Source: Flavobacterium sp. (GTDB lineage Bacteria > Bacteroidota > Bacteroidia > Flavobacteriales > Flavobacteriaceae). From it: a stretch of DNA of 39,676 nucleotides. The position numbers and the translations under genes are program-made. This document shows, piece by piece, positions 24,223 through 32,711 of this stretch (position 1 is the stretch's first letter; each line of letters opens with the position of its first letter). Where the stretch lies: the NCBI RefSeq assembly GCF_030146175.1, contig NZ_JASLCE010000109.1:1-39676 (forward strand), read 5' to 3'. The notes beneath the pieces are model-generated. The model was not told where the DNA came from and searched no databases. It was given only the letters and a program-made list of their open reading frames with translations.

Positions 24223-25173
24223 ATGCAAAACATTCCCAGTGTTGACTTGCGTGATTTCCTATCGGACGACCCGGTACGTAAACAAAAATTTGTAAATGAA
24301 ATCGGAAAAGCCTACGAAGACATCGGCTTCGTAGCATTAAAAGGTCATTTTTTAGATGACAAATTAGTTGATGAACTTTATGGTGAGGTTCGTAATTTTT
24401 TCACGTTACCACTTGAGGTAAAAGAAAAATACGAAATTCCTGGAATTGGTGGACAGCGTGGTTATGTTTCTTTCGGAAAAGAACACGCCAAAGGAAAAAA
24501 AGAAGGCGACTTAAAGGAGTTCTGGCATTTTGGTCAGTATGTCGAAAACGACCCGAAACTGGAAGCCGAATACCCTAAAAATGTGGAAGTTGCCGAACTT
24601 CCTAAATTTAACACGGTAGGTAAAGAAGCCTATCAGATGTTGGAAAAAACCGGCGTATATGTTTTAAGAGCGTTAGCATTATACCTTGGACTGGATGAGT
24701 TTTATTTTGACAATTACATCAAAAACGGAAACAGTATTCTACGTCCAATTCACTATCCTCCTATTACACAGGAACCGGAAAATGCCGTTCGTGCCGCTGC
24801 ACACGGTGATATTAATTTGATCACCTTATTAATGGGTGCGCAAGGTAAAGGATTACAGGTTCAAAATCATAACGGTGACTGGATTGATGCCATTGCCCAA
24901 GATGATGAATTAGTGATCAACGTGGGTGACATGCTTTCCCGTCACACCAACAATAAACTAAAATCGACCATTCACCAGGTGGTTAATCCGCCACGTGAAT
25001 TATGGGGTACTTCCCGTTTTTCGATTCCGTTTTTTATGCACCCGATAAGCGAAATGCCGCTTAACTGTCTGGAAAACTGTATCGATGCCGAAAACCCAAA
25101 ACGTTATGACGATATTACCGCCGGTGATTTCCTTTACGAACGTTTGGTTGATTTGGGCTTAATTAAAAAATAA
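24223..25173 (+). CDS. 2-oxoglutarate/Fe(II) oxygenase, isopenicillin N synthase family
   Basis: This 316-residue protein has a DIOX_N-like N-terminal region (IPSVDLRDFLSDD...GFVALKGHF) and a jelly-roll core. Iron ligands are His194 and Asp196 in AAHGDINLITLL and His251 in STIHQVV; Arg265 and Ser267 in SRFSIPFF bind 2-oxoglutarate. It groups with plant-like IPNS/DIOX enzymes that hydroxylate or desaturate small molecules. The native substrate is unknown. It is a single gene ending in a strong terminator. The length fits the family when the 24223 start is used. Confidence 0.93.
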   Translation: MQNIPSVDLRDFLSDDPVRKQKFVNEIGKAYEDIGFVALKGHFLDDKLVDELYGEVRNFFTLPLEVKEKYEIPGIGGQRGYVSFGKEHAKGKKEGDLKEFWHFGQYVENDPKLEAEYPKNVEVAELPKFNTVGKEAYQMLEKTGVYVLRALALYLGLDEFYFDNYIKNGNSILRPIHYPPITQEPENAVRAAAHGDINLITLLMGAQGKGLQVQNHNGDWIDAIAQDDELVINVGDMLSRHTNNKLKSTIHQVVNPPRELWGTSRFSIPFFMHPISEMPLNCLENCIDAENPKRYDDITAGDFLYERLVDLGLIKK

Positions 25174-25193
25174 TCCTTATTTTTATAAAATCG

Positions 25194-25228
25194 TAAAAGA
25201 CATTGGGTTTTACACTCAATGTCTTTTA
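25194..25228 (+). terminator. Terminator of the 2OG oxygenase gene
   Basis: A 12-bp stem TAAAAGACATTG/CAATGTCTTTTA plus two inner pairs (one wobble) closes a 7-nt loop, 21 bp after the stop codon. Symmetric A/T runs flank it. Confidence 0.85.
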
Positions 25229-25280
25229 TCTTTTACAACCTTTTTTGAAATGCAGCAATGCATCGAACCGATTTAGTAAT

Positions 25281-25631
25281 ATGGCAAAGAAAATAAGTAG
25301 TTTGGAAGATTTAGGCGGATTTGTTTTTTCCACCAATAAAGATTTTGAATTAAATACCGAGTCCGAGCAGGAAGAAACCCTTGCTCCCGGTCAGCAAAAA
25401 CTGGAAGCGCACCTCGACAAAAAGAACCGGGGCGGAAAAGTGGCAACCATCATCAAAGGGTTTGTCGGTAATGACGACGACCTGAAGACGCTTGCCAAAC
25501 AACTAAAAACGCTTTGCGGCGTGGGTGGCTCCGCAAAAGACGGCGAAATTATCATCCAGGGGAATTTCCGTGACAAAATCATGGATTTCCTGACAAAAGA
25601 AGGCTATAAAATAAAACGCGTAGGCGGTTAA
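25281..25631 (+). CDS. SUI1/eIF1-like translation initiation factor (YciH family)
   Basis: This 116-residue protein has a variable acidic N-terminus (about 1-45) and a SUI1 domain: LDKKNRGGKVATIIKGFVG, LAKQLKTLCGVGGSAKDGEIIIQGNF and a C-terminal GYKIKRVGG. Bacterial members are thought to influence start-site selection on the 30S subunit. The start ATG 25281 (MAKKISSLEDLGG) is chosen because the upstream in-frame sequence lies within the preceding terminator. It begins a close gene series with the nucleoside phosphorylase 15 bp downstream. Confidence 0.93.
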   Translation: MAKKISSLEDLGGFVFSTNKDFELNTESEQEETLAPGQQKLEAHLDKKNRGGKVATIIKGFVGNDDDLKTLAKQLKTLCGVGGSAKDGEIIIQGNFRDKIMDFLTKEGYKIKRVGG

Positions 25632-25646
25632 TAAAATACATACATA

Positions 25647-26519
25647 ATGACAGCAATTAAATCATCTGAATTAATCCTGAATCCCGACGGTAGTGTTTAC
25701 CACTTAAATCTGAAACCGGAAAACATCGCTACCGATATTATTTTTGTAGGTGATCAAAACCGGGTTTCAAAAATCACCAAACACTTTGATACCGTTGAAT
25801 TTTCGACACAAAAACGTGAATTTAAAACCGAAACCGGTACGTATAAAGGCAAACGCCTTACGGTTATGTCTACCGGAATTGGCCCTGACAATATTGATAT
25901 CGTGATGAACGAACTGGATGCTTTGGTTAATATCGACCTCAACACCCGCATGATCAAACCGGAGCTTACTTCTCTGAATATTGTTCGTATCGGAACATCG
26001 GGTTCTTTACAAAACGACATTCCGGTTGACAGCTTTGTAATGTCTGAATATGGCTTAGGACTGGACAATATGCTCCGCTCCTATATCATCGATTCGATTT
26101 CCGAAACAGCTATTGAAGACGCTTTTATAGCACATACCAACTGGGACATGCGCAAAGGGAAACCTTATGTAATCAAAGGCAGTGAAAAACTGGCTCAGAA
26201 AATCGAAAGTACCGAAATTCACAAAGGATTTACCGGTACGGCTGGTGGTTTTTACGGTCCGCAAGGACGCGTATTGCGCCTTCCGATTCAGGACGAAGCA
26301 CTAAATGCCAAAATGGACAGTTTTAACTATAACGGTACACGAATGACCAATCTGGAAATGGAAACCGGCGCTATATATGGGCTTTCCCGTTTATTGGGTC
26401 ACGAGGCCTTATCCCTTAACGCAATCATTGCCAATCGTGCCAATGGTACTTTTAGCGAAGATCCGTATAAAGCGGTCGATGCTCTTATCCTATATACATT
26501 AAATAAACTGGTCGAATAA
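25647..26519 (+). CDS. Nucleoside phosphorylase (PNP/UDP phosphorylase family)
   Basis: This 290-residue enzyme is expected to split nucleosides with phosphate to give base and ribose-1-phosphate. Family marks are VMSTGIGPDNIDIVMNELDA, the phosphate and ribose region IVRIGTSGSLQNDIPV, and TNLEMETGAIYGLSRLLGH with the purine/ribose-contacting Met-Glu. It resembles the uridine phosphorylase branch, but base preference is uncertain. It is followed after 1 bp by the DinB-like gene, so the genes from 25281 to 27497 probably form one transcript. Confidence 0.9.
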   Translation: MTAIKSSELILNPDGSVYHLNLKPENIATDIIFVGDQNRVSKITKHFDTVEFSTQKREFKTETGTYKGKRLTVMSTGIGPDNIDIVMNELDALVNIDLNTRMIKPELTSLNIVRIGTSGSLQNDIPVDSFVMSEYGLGLDNMLRSYIIDSISETAIEDAFIAHTNWDMRKGKPYVIKGSEKLAQKIESTEIHKGFTGTAGGFYGPQGRVLRLPIQDEALNAKMDSFNYNGTRMTNLEMETGAIYGLSRLLGHEALSLNAIIANRANGTFSEDPYKAVDALILYTLNKLVE

Positions 26520-26520
26520 A

Positions 26521-26964
26521 ATGCATACGCTGGCTTCACAACTTATCGCAGATATTACAGCTTTTGAACGTCAGTTCCACGAAGGCCATTTATCCGGTTT
26601 TGAAGTAAAATCTGCTGCGACTATTTGGTCTAAAAAAGAGATACTGGGACATTTGATTGATTCGGCTCGCTACAATCTGGAACGTTTTACGGAAATTCAG
26701 TACGCTGAAAGTCCGTATTCGGTTCGCCCGTACAATCAGGACGAACAGGTTAAAACCAACCAGTATCAGCAACGTGAAAGTACCGAATTACTCCTATTAT
26801 GGGCTGCTTTAAACCGGCAAATCGCTTTTGTAATGCAGTGTCAGATCGCAGAAACACTAGCTTTACCGTTGCTTTTACCAGACGGAACTACGTCGGATTT
26901 GCGTTTTTTAATGACCGATTATATCCATCATTTACAACATCATTTAATCGAAATCAGAAAATGA
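26521..26964 (+). CDS. DinB-like four-helix protein
   Basis: This 147-residue protein of the DinB/YfiT superfamily has a metal-site pattern with His in ILGHLIDSARYNLERF and a C-terminal pair in DYIHHLQHHLIEIRK. Family members are Ni/Zn-binding four-helix bundles, several acting as thiol S-transferases (for example on bacillithiol or mycothiol). The substrate here is unknown. Its stop overlaps the next gene's ATG (ATGA), indicating coupled translation. Confidence 0.85.
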   Translation: MHTLASQLIADITAFERQFHEGHLSGFEVKSAATIWSKKEILGHLIDSARYNLERFTEIQYAESPYSVRPYNQDEQVKTNQYQQRESTELLLLWAALNRQIAFVMQCQIAETLALPLLLPDGTTSDLRFLMTDYIHHLQHHLIEIRK

Positions 26965-27497
26965 AACCCATTATCACCACCGAAAGACTGATCATCCGGG
27001 AATTGCACCCTGATGATGCCGCAGGTATTTTCCGATTAGATTCCAATCCGGCAGTTCATGAATACCTGGGAAAATCTCCTATTACAACCATAGAAGAAGC
27101 ACAAAATGCCATTTCCTTTATTCGAAAACAATACGAGACGAATGGCATTGGTCGTTGGGCAATGCTATTAAAAGATACAAACGAGTTTATTGGTTGGACG
27201 GGACTTAAATTGATCAACACAGAAGAAGTGAACGGTCATCGGAATTTTTACGACCTTGGGTACCGATTGGTACAGGAACATTGGCGAAAAGGCTATGGTT
27301 TTGAAGCCGCCAGCGCTTGTTTGGAATACGCTTTTTCGGTTATGAAACTCGAAAAAGTATATGCCAATGCTGAAAAAGGAAATACCGGTTCTAATACGAT
27401 ATTACAAAAACTACAACCCGTACATACGGAATCTTTTCTGGATGAAGGAATCGAAACCATTTGGTTTGAATTTCAAAATAACAAAATCGGCAGTTAA
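26961..27497 (+). CDS. GNAT acetyltransferase, RimJ/RimL type
   Basis: This 178-residue acetyltransferase opens with TTERLIIRELHPDDAAGIF, the hallmark of the Acetyltransf_3 (RimJ/RimL-like) group. The acetyl-CoA site is in YRLVQEHWRKGYGFEAASACLEYAF. The start at 26961 overlaps the DinB-like stop by 4 bp; longer upstream reading frames are antisense to nothing useful and lie inside that gene. It ends overlapping the convergent AraC gene by 4 bp. The substrate is unknown. Confidence 0.9.
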   Translation: MKPIITTERLIIRELHPDDAAGIFRLDSNPAVHEYLGKSPITTIEEAQNAISFIRKQYETNGIGRWAMLLKDTNEFIGWTGLKLINTEEVNGHRNFYDLGYRLVQEHWRKGYGFEAASACLEYAFSVMKLEKVYANAEKGNTGSNTILQKLQPVHTESFLDEGIETIWFEFQNNKIGS

Positions 27498-28324
27498 ACC
27501 TGCTGATTTTTTTTTAGGATTTCCACACCATTCAGGTAATCCGACGGGCGTTGTCCTAATAACTTATAAAACGTATTACTAAAGGTCGGTATACTGTTAT
27601 ACCCTACCGCAACAGCCACTTCACTAACCGGTAGTCGTTTTTCCAGTAATAATTCGATCGCTTTCAGCATTCTCCGTATCGTAAAAAACTGTATAAACGA
27701 CATGCCCATATCTTTTTGAAACAAACGATATAACGAACGTTCACTAAATCCAAATTTTTCGGCCAATGTGGAAAAGAAAATAGTTTCATCAAGATGCTCA
27801 TCCAGATAGGTGATCACTTTTAATAGCCGTTTGTCTTTGGCCGTTGGTAATGCTAATGGCAGATTGGTTTCGCAAATCTCCGGTAAGATCGCCTTAATGG
27901 CTCTTGCAATAAAATAATTACGGCTTCCTTTTTTTAAATTGCCGTTCCAACGGTTAGTGAATAGCATCATTTGTAATAACAAATCGTTAACCGGGTAAAT
28001 CCCTTCATTATTATAAAAGGAATGTTCGTTTTTGTCGACCGGAAAATAGAGGTTTCGCATCATTACATTTTCCGAACTCGGATGAATACTGTGTTTGATA
28101 GTATCCGGAATCCACATAAAATGGCGCGCCGGTAAAAAGTAGGTTTTGGTTTCGGTGGTCACATAAACCAGTCCGCCTTCGGTATACAACAGCTGTGCTT
28201 TTTCATGTTTATGCGTCGGAATCAATAATTCACCCATCAGGTCGTGATGGCAATAAATACTGTTTTTATCCGTGTCCACATCCTTGGTATAATACTTCTC
28301 TACCTTTAGGTTTTCCTTTTCCAT
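27494..28324 (-). CDS. AraC-family transcriptional regulator
   Basis: This 276-residue regulator has an N-terminal cupin-like sensing domain (about 15-130, with IPTHKHEKAQLLYTEGG and FLPARHFMWIPDTIKHS). A C-terminal double helix-turn-helix (about 170-265) shows FGFSERSLYRLFQKDMGMSF and VGYNSIPTFSNTFYKLLGQRPSDYL. The HxH in the cupin could bind metal or a small carboxylate. It is divergent from the CoA-transferase gene across a 158-bp gap, so that gene is the most likely target. The inducer is unknown. Confidence 0.93.
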   Translation of the reverse strand: MEKENLKVEKYYTKDVDTDKNSIYCHHDLMGELLIPTHKHEKAQLLYTEGGLVYVTTETKTYFLPARHFMWIPDTIKHSIHPSSENVMMRNLYFPVDKNEHSFYNNEGIYPVNDLLLQMMLFTNRWNGNLKKGSRNYFIARAIKAILPEICETNLPLALPTAKDKRLLKVITYLDEHLDETIFFSTLAEKFGFSERSLYRLFQKDMGMSFIQFFTIRRMLKAIELLLEKRLPVSEVAVAVGYNSIPTFSNTFYKLLGQRPSDYLNGVEILKKNQQV

Positions 28325-28482
28325 GCTGTCTGAAATGAATATTTTTTTGGCTTATTACGATAATTCGCTACTGGATTATTTCTTTAAAATTGTAAACTAA
28401 ACCAATCAGAATAAAAACAAGTAAAAGCTTTTGTTAATAAAACTTTATTTTTTGGTTTAATTTTTTATCAAAAAATCATTTT

Positions 28483-30000
28483 ATGAACCCAGAAAGAATT
28501 CAATTTCAAAAATACAAAGACAAAGTGATTTCCGCCCACCAGGCCGCCGCTTTTTTTAAAGATAAAATGGTTGTCGGTTCCAGCGGATTCACAAAGGCCG
28601 GCGACAGTAAAGCGGTTTTACCGGCTTTTGCGTTGCGTGCCGAACATGAGGCCATCGGAATTACCCTGATTACCGGTGCTTCCCTTGGTCATACCACCGA
28701 TGCCGATCTGGCCCGAACGAATGCCCTTTACAAACGAATGCCCTTTCAGGTCGATCCGGTAATGCGGGGGAAAATCAACAGTGGTGCCATTCTTTTTATT
28801 GATCAGCATCTTAGCGAAACGGCCGAATTACTTGAAAACAAACACCTTCCCCAATTGGATTTTGCGATTATAGAAGCCACTTATATCGATACTAACGGGC
28901 ATATAATCCCAACAACTTCCGTTGGAAACTCGGCTACTTTTGCCCATTTGGCAGACAAAATCATTATTGAAATCAACACGTCCATTCCTTTTGAATTTAA
29001 AGGAATACACGATATTTTTATACCAACCCACTACCCTAATCGTGATGTCATAAACATTACGGCTTCCGACGATCGCATTGGCTCCGATGTTATCCGTATT
29101 GACCCGGATAAAGTGGCCGGAATCGTTTTTACCGAAATCCCGGATAGTCCGGCGCAAACCACCGCTCCGGATGCCAAAACCACTGCCATTGCCAACCATT
29201 TACTGGCCTTTTTTGAAAAAGAGATACAAAGCGGGCGTTTAACAAAATCTTTGATGCCATTACAGGCCGGTATCGGTAAGGTGGCCAATGCGGTATTGTC
29301 GGGGTTGGCTAAAGGTGATTTTGAAAATCTGGTAATGTATTCCGAAGTATTACAGGACAGTACTTTCGAACTAATGGATACCGGTAAAATGACGTTTGCT
29401 TCGGCTTCGTCCATTACCGTTTCGGAATCCTGTTACCAACACCTGTTAAACAATTTCGATCAATATAAAGACAAAATCGTCCTTCGTCCGCAGAATATCA
29501 GTAATTCCGCAGAAGTGATCCGTCGCTTGGGTATTATCGGAATCAATACGGCTATCGAATTTGATATTTACGGCAATGTCAATTCGACGCATATTTCCGG
29601 AACGAAGATGATGAATGGAATTGGCGGTTCGGGTGATTTTGCCCGTAATGCCTACCTGAGTATTTTCGTAACACAGTCGGCTTCAAAAGACGGAAACGCT
29701 ATTTCCCATGTGTTGCCAATGGTATCCCATACCGACCATACGGAACACGACGTAGACATTTTGGTAACCGAACAAGGTCTGGCCGATTTACGCGGACTGG
29801 CACCTCGTGAACGCGCTAAAGTGATCATCGAAAATTGTGCCCATCCCGAATACCGGGAACAACTACAGGGCTACTTCGATAGAGCCTGCGAACGCGGCGG
29901 ACATACACCACATATACTGGAAGAAGCTTTTAATTTCCATACAAGATACCTGGAAACAGGCACCATGAAACAAAATTGCCTTGTAACCTACGAAGGGTAA
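28483..30000 (+). CDS. Succinate/acetate CoA-transferase (acetyl-CoA hydrolase family)
   Basis: This 505-residue class I CoA-transferase is of the Cat1/AarC/Ach1 type, which moves CoA between succinyl-CoA and acetate or propionate. Features include VVGSSGFTKAGDSKAV near the N-terminus, the oxyanion segment AGIGKVANAVLSGLAKGDF, the catalytic Glu288 in MYSEVLQDS, GIGGSGDFARNAYLS and DILVTEQGLADLRGLAPRERA. It would let the cell recover or activate acetate without ATP. It is single, divergent from an AraC regulator, and followed by a hairpin terminator at 30041. Acetate versus propionate preference is not resolved. Confidence 0.92.
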   Translation: MNPERIQFQKYKDKVISAHQAAAFFKDKMVVGSSGFTKAGDSKAVLPAFALRAEHEAIGITLITGASLGHTTDADLARTNALYKRMPFQVDPVMRGKINSGAILFIDQHLSETAELLENKHLPQLDFAIIEATYIDTNGHIIPTTSVGNSATFAHLADKIIIEINTSIPFEFKGIHDIFIPTHYPNRDVINITASDDRIGSDVIRIDPDKVAGIVFTEIPDSPAQTTAPDAKTTAIANHLLAFFEKEIQSGRLTKSLMPLQAGIGKVANAVLSGLAKGDFENLVMYSEVLQDSTFELMDTGKMTFASASSITVSESCYQHLLNNFDQYKDKIVLRPQNISNSAEVIRRLGIIGINTAIEFDIYGNVNSTHISGTKMMNGIGGSGDFARNAYLSIFVTQSASKDGNAISHVLPMVSHTDHTEHDVDILVTEQGLADLRGLAPRERAKVIIENCAHPEYREQLQGYFDRACERGGHTPHILEEAFNFHTRYLETGTMKQNCLVTYEG

Positions 30001-30040
30001 GGTAACATTTGTGTTGTTTTCTTTGTTTATTTGCGAAAAC

Positions 30041-30077
30041 TTCCCCGATAGTAATTTCTAAGTTATTATACGGGGAA
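30041..30077 (+). terminator. Terminator of the CoA-transferase gene
   Basis: A long stem (TTCCCCG-ATAGTAA with TTATTAT-A-CGGGGAA, one bulged A and one wobble) closes an 8-nt loop, 40 bp after the stop codon. A T-rich stretch follows. Confidence 0.7.
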
Positions 30078-30148
30078 TGTTTATTTTTAACCCCTTCTTA
30101 TCGCAAAAATTTATTTACTCTTACTATCTTAGCAATTAATTTTTTCAC

Positions 30149-30994
30149 ATGAAAACAATTCGAATTGCAGGAGTACCCGAGCACTTTAATTTACCCTGGC
30201 ATTTATGCATTGAAAACGGCGAATTTAACGAGGTGGACATCGATTTACAATGGACCGATGTACCCGAAGGAACCGGGAAAATGTGTCAGATGCTCCGCGA
30301 TAACGAAACCGATATCGCTATTATTTTAACCGAAGGCATCCTAAAAGATATCTCCAATGGCAATCCGAGCAGTATTGTTCAAATTTATGTACAATCGCCT
30401 TTGCTTTGGGGCATCCATGTAGGTGCACAGTCGGCCTATCAAAAACTGAGCGATCTAAACGGTAAAAAAGCGGCGATCAGTCGGATCGGATCGGGTTCAC
30501 AATTGATGTCGATCGTAAATGCTAAAAACGAAGGCTGGGATACCCAAAACATTCCTTTTGAAATCGTAAACACCATAGACGGTGCCGTTACAGCACTTAC
30601 CAATGGAACAGCCGATTATTTTATGTGGGAACGTTTTATGACCAAACCATTGGTGGATAACGGTACCTTCCGTCATTTGGGCGATTGCCCTACGCCATGG
30701 CCGTCATTTGTAATTGCCGTTCGCAATGACGTATTGGCAACCGACAAACATGTGATTGATCAAATTCTGGAAATTATCAATACCACTACCCGCGAGTTTA
30801 AAGAAATTCCGAGTATCGACCGAACACTGGCGAATCGTTTTAATCAAAAAACGGAAGACATACAGGAATGGCTGCAACTAACGCGTTGGTCGCAAAAAAA
30901 ACCGGATAAAAAAACCTTTGAAAAAATTCAAAATCAATTATTCGATTTAAAAATAATCGAAACCAAAGCCGCTTATGAATCCGTCATAAAATAA
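30149..30994 (+). CDS. Periplasmic-binding-protein-fold protein without signal peptide
   Basis: This 281-residue protein has the type II solute-binding fold of NMT1/THI5 or ABC substrate-binding proteins: an N-terminal MKTIRIAGVPEHFNLPWHLC strand-loop, a mid-domain LNGKKAAISRIGSGSQLMS, and DGAVTALTNGTADYFMWERF. No signal peptide or lipobox is present, and no ABC permease or ATPase is nearby. It is probably cytoplasmic, as a ligand-binding or enzyme-like member comparable to the MqnA/THI5 groups. It lies 24 bp upstream of the transglutaminase-like gene, so the two may be co-transcribed. A one-mismatch -7 box (TATCTTAG) lies just upstream. Confidence 0.75.
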   Translation: MKTIRIAGVPEHFNLPWHLCIENGEFNEVDIDLQWTDVPEGTGKMCQMLRDNETDIAIILTEGILKDISNGNPSSIVQIYVQSPLLWGIHVGAQSAYQKLSDLNGKKAAISRIGSGSQLMSIVNAKNEGWDTQNIPFEIVNTIDGAVTALTNGTADYFMWERFMTKPLVDNGTFRHLGDCPTPWPSFVIAVRNDVLATDKHVIDQILEIINTTTREFKEIPSIDRTLANRFNQKTEDIQEWLQLTRWSQKKPDKKTFEKIQNQLFDLKIIETKAAYESVIK

Positions 30995-31018
30995 GTATTT
31001 ACAAGCCATCGCTAAAAA

Positions 31019-31951
31019 ATGACTTTGTCCGAAAAAACCAAGATCCAAAAAATAAAAGAAAAGCTTTCTTTGCCAAAGCCTTGGGACAATGTTGTCATTT
31101 TTTTCCTGAATATACTGATCACCATTCCGATATTTATTATTGTCCATCAGAATATTATCGACCCGGAATGGTTTTTACATATCGATCGCGTATTGCTTTT
31201 TGTCGTCATACTGGTGATCATCCAATTGGTATTACGAATGCTTAAAACCGTGATCATTATTTGTATTTTCCTGTATTTACTGGCATTGATATGGGGAACC
31301 CTATTTGGCGGCTACGGTTTTAATTCGGTTTTTGAAGATTATCGGGCCATGATCTATACCATGTCAGACGACGCCAATCCACAGGATATTATTATTGCCA
31401 AACTGCTTCCGTTTCCCAATAAATCCAAGATCATCGACGCGGTGGATTATACCAACCCGAAGGTTCGGAATTTTGCCTTAAAAGCCACTACGCTACATTT
31501 TCAGGACGTAAAGGGATTCCGTGAATACCGACAAACGATTCAGTGTTTTGCGGTTTTCGCAGAAGTAAAAAAGCGTTGGAATTATGTAAACGACCCAAAG
31601 GGGCGAGAATATATTGCCTCGGCCAGTGAGTCGTTACAACACTTTTCGGGCGATTGTGATGATCATGCAATTTTGATGGCGGCATTAATCCGGGCTATAG
31701 GCGGTACCCCGCGAATTATCCATACCGGTGGCCATTTGTATCCCGAAATGCTGATTGGAACCAAAGCCGACCTGGAAAATGTAATCTACCTGATCAAGGA
31801 AGTGTTGTTTAAGGACGAAAGCCGAGGAAAAGAAATCAATTACCATATCGACGAACGCGGTCAGATCTGGCTCAATCTGGATTATACCGCCAAGTATCCC
31901 GGTGGTCCGTTTATGTCGGAAGAAATTTTAGGAGAATTAACGTTTTACTAA
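31019..31951 (+). CDS. Membrane-anchored transglutaminase-like protein
   Basis: This 310-residue protein has two to three hydrophobic segments in residues 23-105 followed by a soluble transglutaminase/cysteine-protease-like domain. The catalytic pattern is Cys213 in HFSGDCDDHAILMAALIRA, His in IIHTGGHLYPEM, and Asp in WLNLDYTAKYPGG. Bacterial members are mostly proteases or amidases of unknown target. It ends exactly where the convergent ung gene ends, with no spacer. Confidence 0.85.
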   Translation: MTLSEKTKIQKIKEKLSLPKPWDNVVIFFLNILITIPIFIIVHQNIIDPEWFLHIDRVLLFVVILVIIQLVLRMLKTVIIICIFLYLLALIWGTLFGGYGFNSVFEDYRAMIYTMSDDANPQDIIIAKLLPFPNKSKIIDAVDYTNPKVRNFALKATTLHFQDVKGFREYRQTIQCFAVFAEVKKRWNYVNDPKGREYIASASESLQHFSGDCDDHAILMAALIRAIGGTPRIIHTGGHLYPEMLIGTKADLENVIYLIKEVLFKDESRGKEINYHIDERGQIWLNLDYTAKYPGGPFMSEEILGELTFY

Positions 31952-32617
31952 TTACCAGTTGATTGACGGTTTGCCTTTTTGCTGTAAAAACGCATTCGTT
32001 TTACTGAAATGTTTGTTTCCAAACCAAAGTCCGCGATTGGCACTTAGTGGCGACGGATGTCCGGTTTCCAATACAAAGTGGCGATTTCTGTCGATTTTAG
32101 CTCCTTTTTTCTTGGCAAATCCGCCCCAAAGCAAAAAGACTACGTCCTGTTTTTCGTCGGAAACCTTTTGGATTACGGCATCGGTAAATGCCTCCCAGCC
32201 CTGGTTTTGATGACTACCGGCCATACTTTCCCGAACGGTTAACGTAGCGTTTAACAACAATACGCCCTGATCGGCCCAACGTTCGAGATTACCGCTTTTT
32301 GGAAACGGAATACCCAAATCGGTTTCAATTTCTTTAAAAATATTGAGTAATGACGGCGGAAAAGCGATGCCATCGTTTACCGAAAAACACAAACCATTGG
32401 CCTGATTCGCGCCATGATACGGATCCTGTCCGATGATTACAACTTTAACATTATCAAACGGACAACGATCGAATGCAGCAAAAATATGATTTCCTTTTGG
32501 GTAACAACGAGTTTGCGCATATTCCGTTTTTACAAAATGAATCAATTTGTCAAAATACGGTTTTTCAAATTCGGCGGATAGTACGTTTTCCCAGGAAGGA
32601 TGTATATTTACTTGCAT
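31952..32617 (-). CDS. ung: Uracil-DNA glycosylase, family 1
   Basis: This 221-residue base-excision repair enzyme removes uracil from DNA. Motif 1 is GQDPYHGANQANGLCFSV with catalytic Asp65. The uracil-binding aromatic and Asn region is VLLLNATLTVRE, and the C-terminal HPSPLSANRG carries the catalytic His. The start ATG 32617 (MQVNIHPSW) fits the family; an in-frame ATG at 32644 would overlap the -7 box. It is divergent from mutS2 with a shared promoter region. Confidence 0.97.
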   Translation of the reverse strand: MQVNIHPSWENVLSAEFEKPYFDKLIHFVKTEYAQTRCYPKGNHIFAAFDRCPFDNVKVVIIGQDPYHGANQANGLCFSVNDGIAFPPSLLNIFKEIETDLGIPFPKSGNLERWADQGVLLLNATLTVRESMAGSHQNQGWEAFTDAVIQKVSDEKQDVVFLLWGGFAKKKGAKIDRNRHFVLETGHPSPLSANRGLWFGNKHFSKTNAFLQQKGKPSINW

Positions 32618-32632
32618 TTTATATTTTTTTAC

Positions 32633-32640
32633 CAAAAATA
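32633..32640 (-). promoter_or_regulatory. Putative -7 box of ung
   Basis: On the minus strand TATTTTTG matches TAnnTTTG exactly, 16 bp before the ATG. A clear -33 box is lacking. It is back to back with the mutS2 promoter at 32663-32694. Confidence 0.5.
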
Positions 32641-32662
32641 ACACTTTTAGCAGACTTTTAGC

Positions 32663-32694
32663 TTTAGCGATACCGCTTCTTCTTTGTAAATTTG
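32663..32694 (+). promoter_or_regulatory. Promoter of mutS2
   Basis: TTTA (32663-32666), a 20-bp spacer and the exact -7 box TAAATTTG (32687-32694) form a Bacteroidota-type promoter, giving a leader of about 10-15 nt before ATG 32712. Confidence 0.6.
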
Positions 32695-32711
32695 CAATTC
32701 AATTTAAAAAA

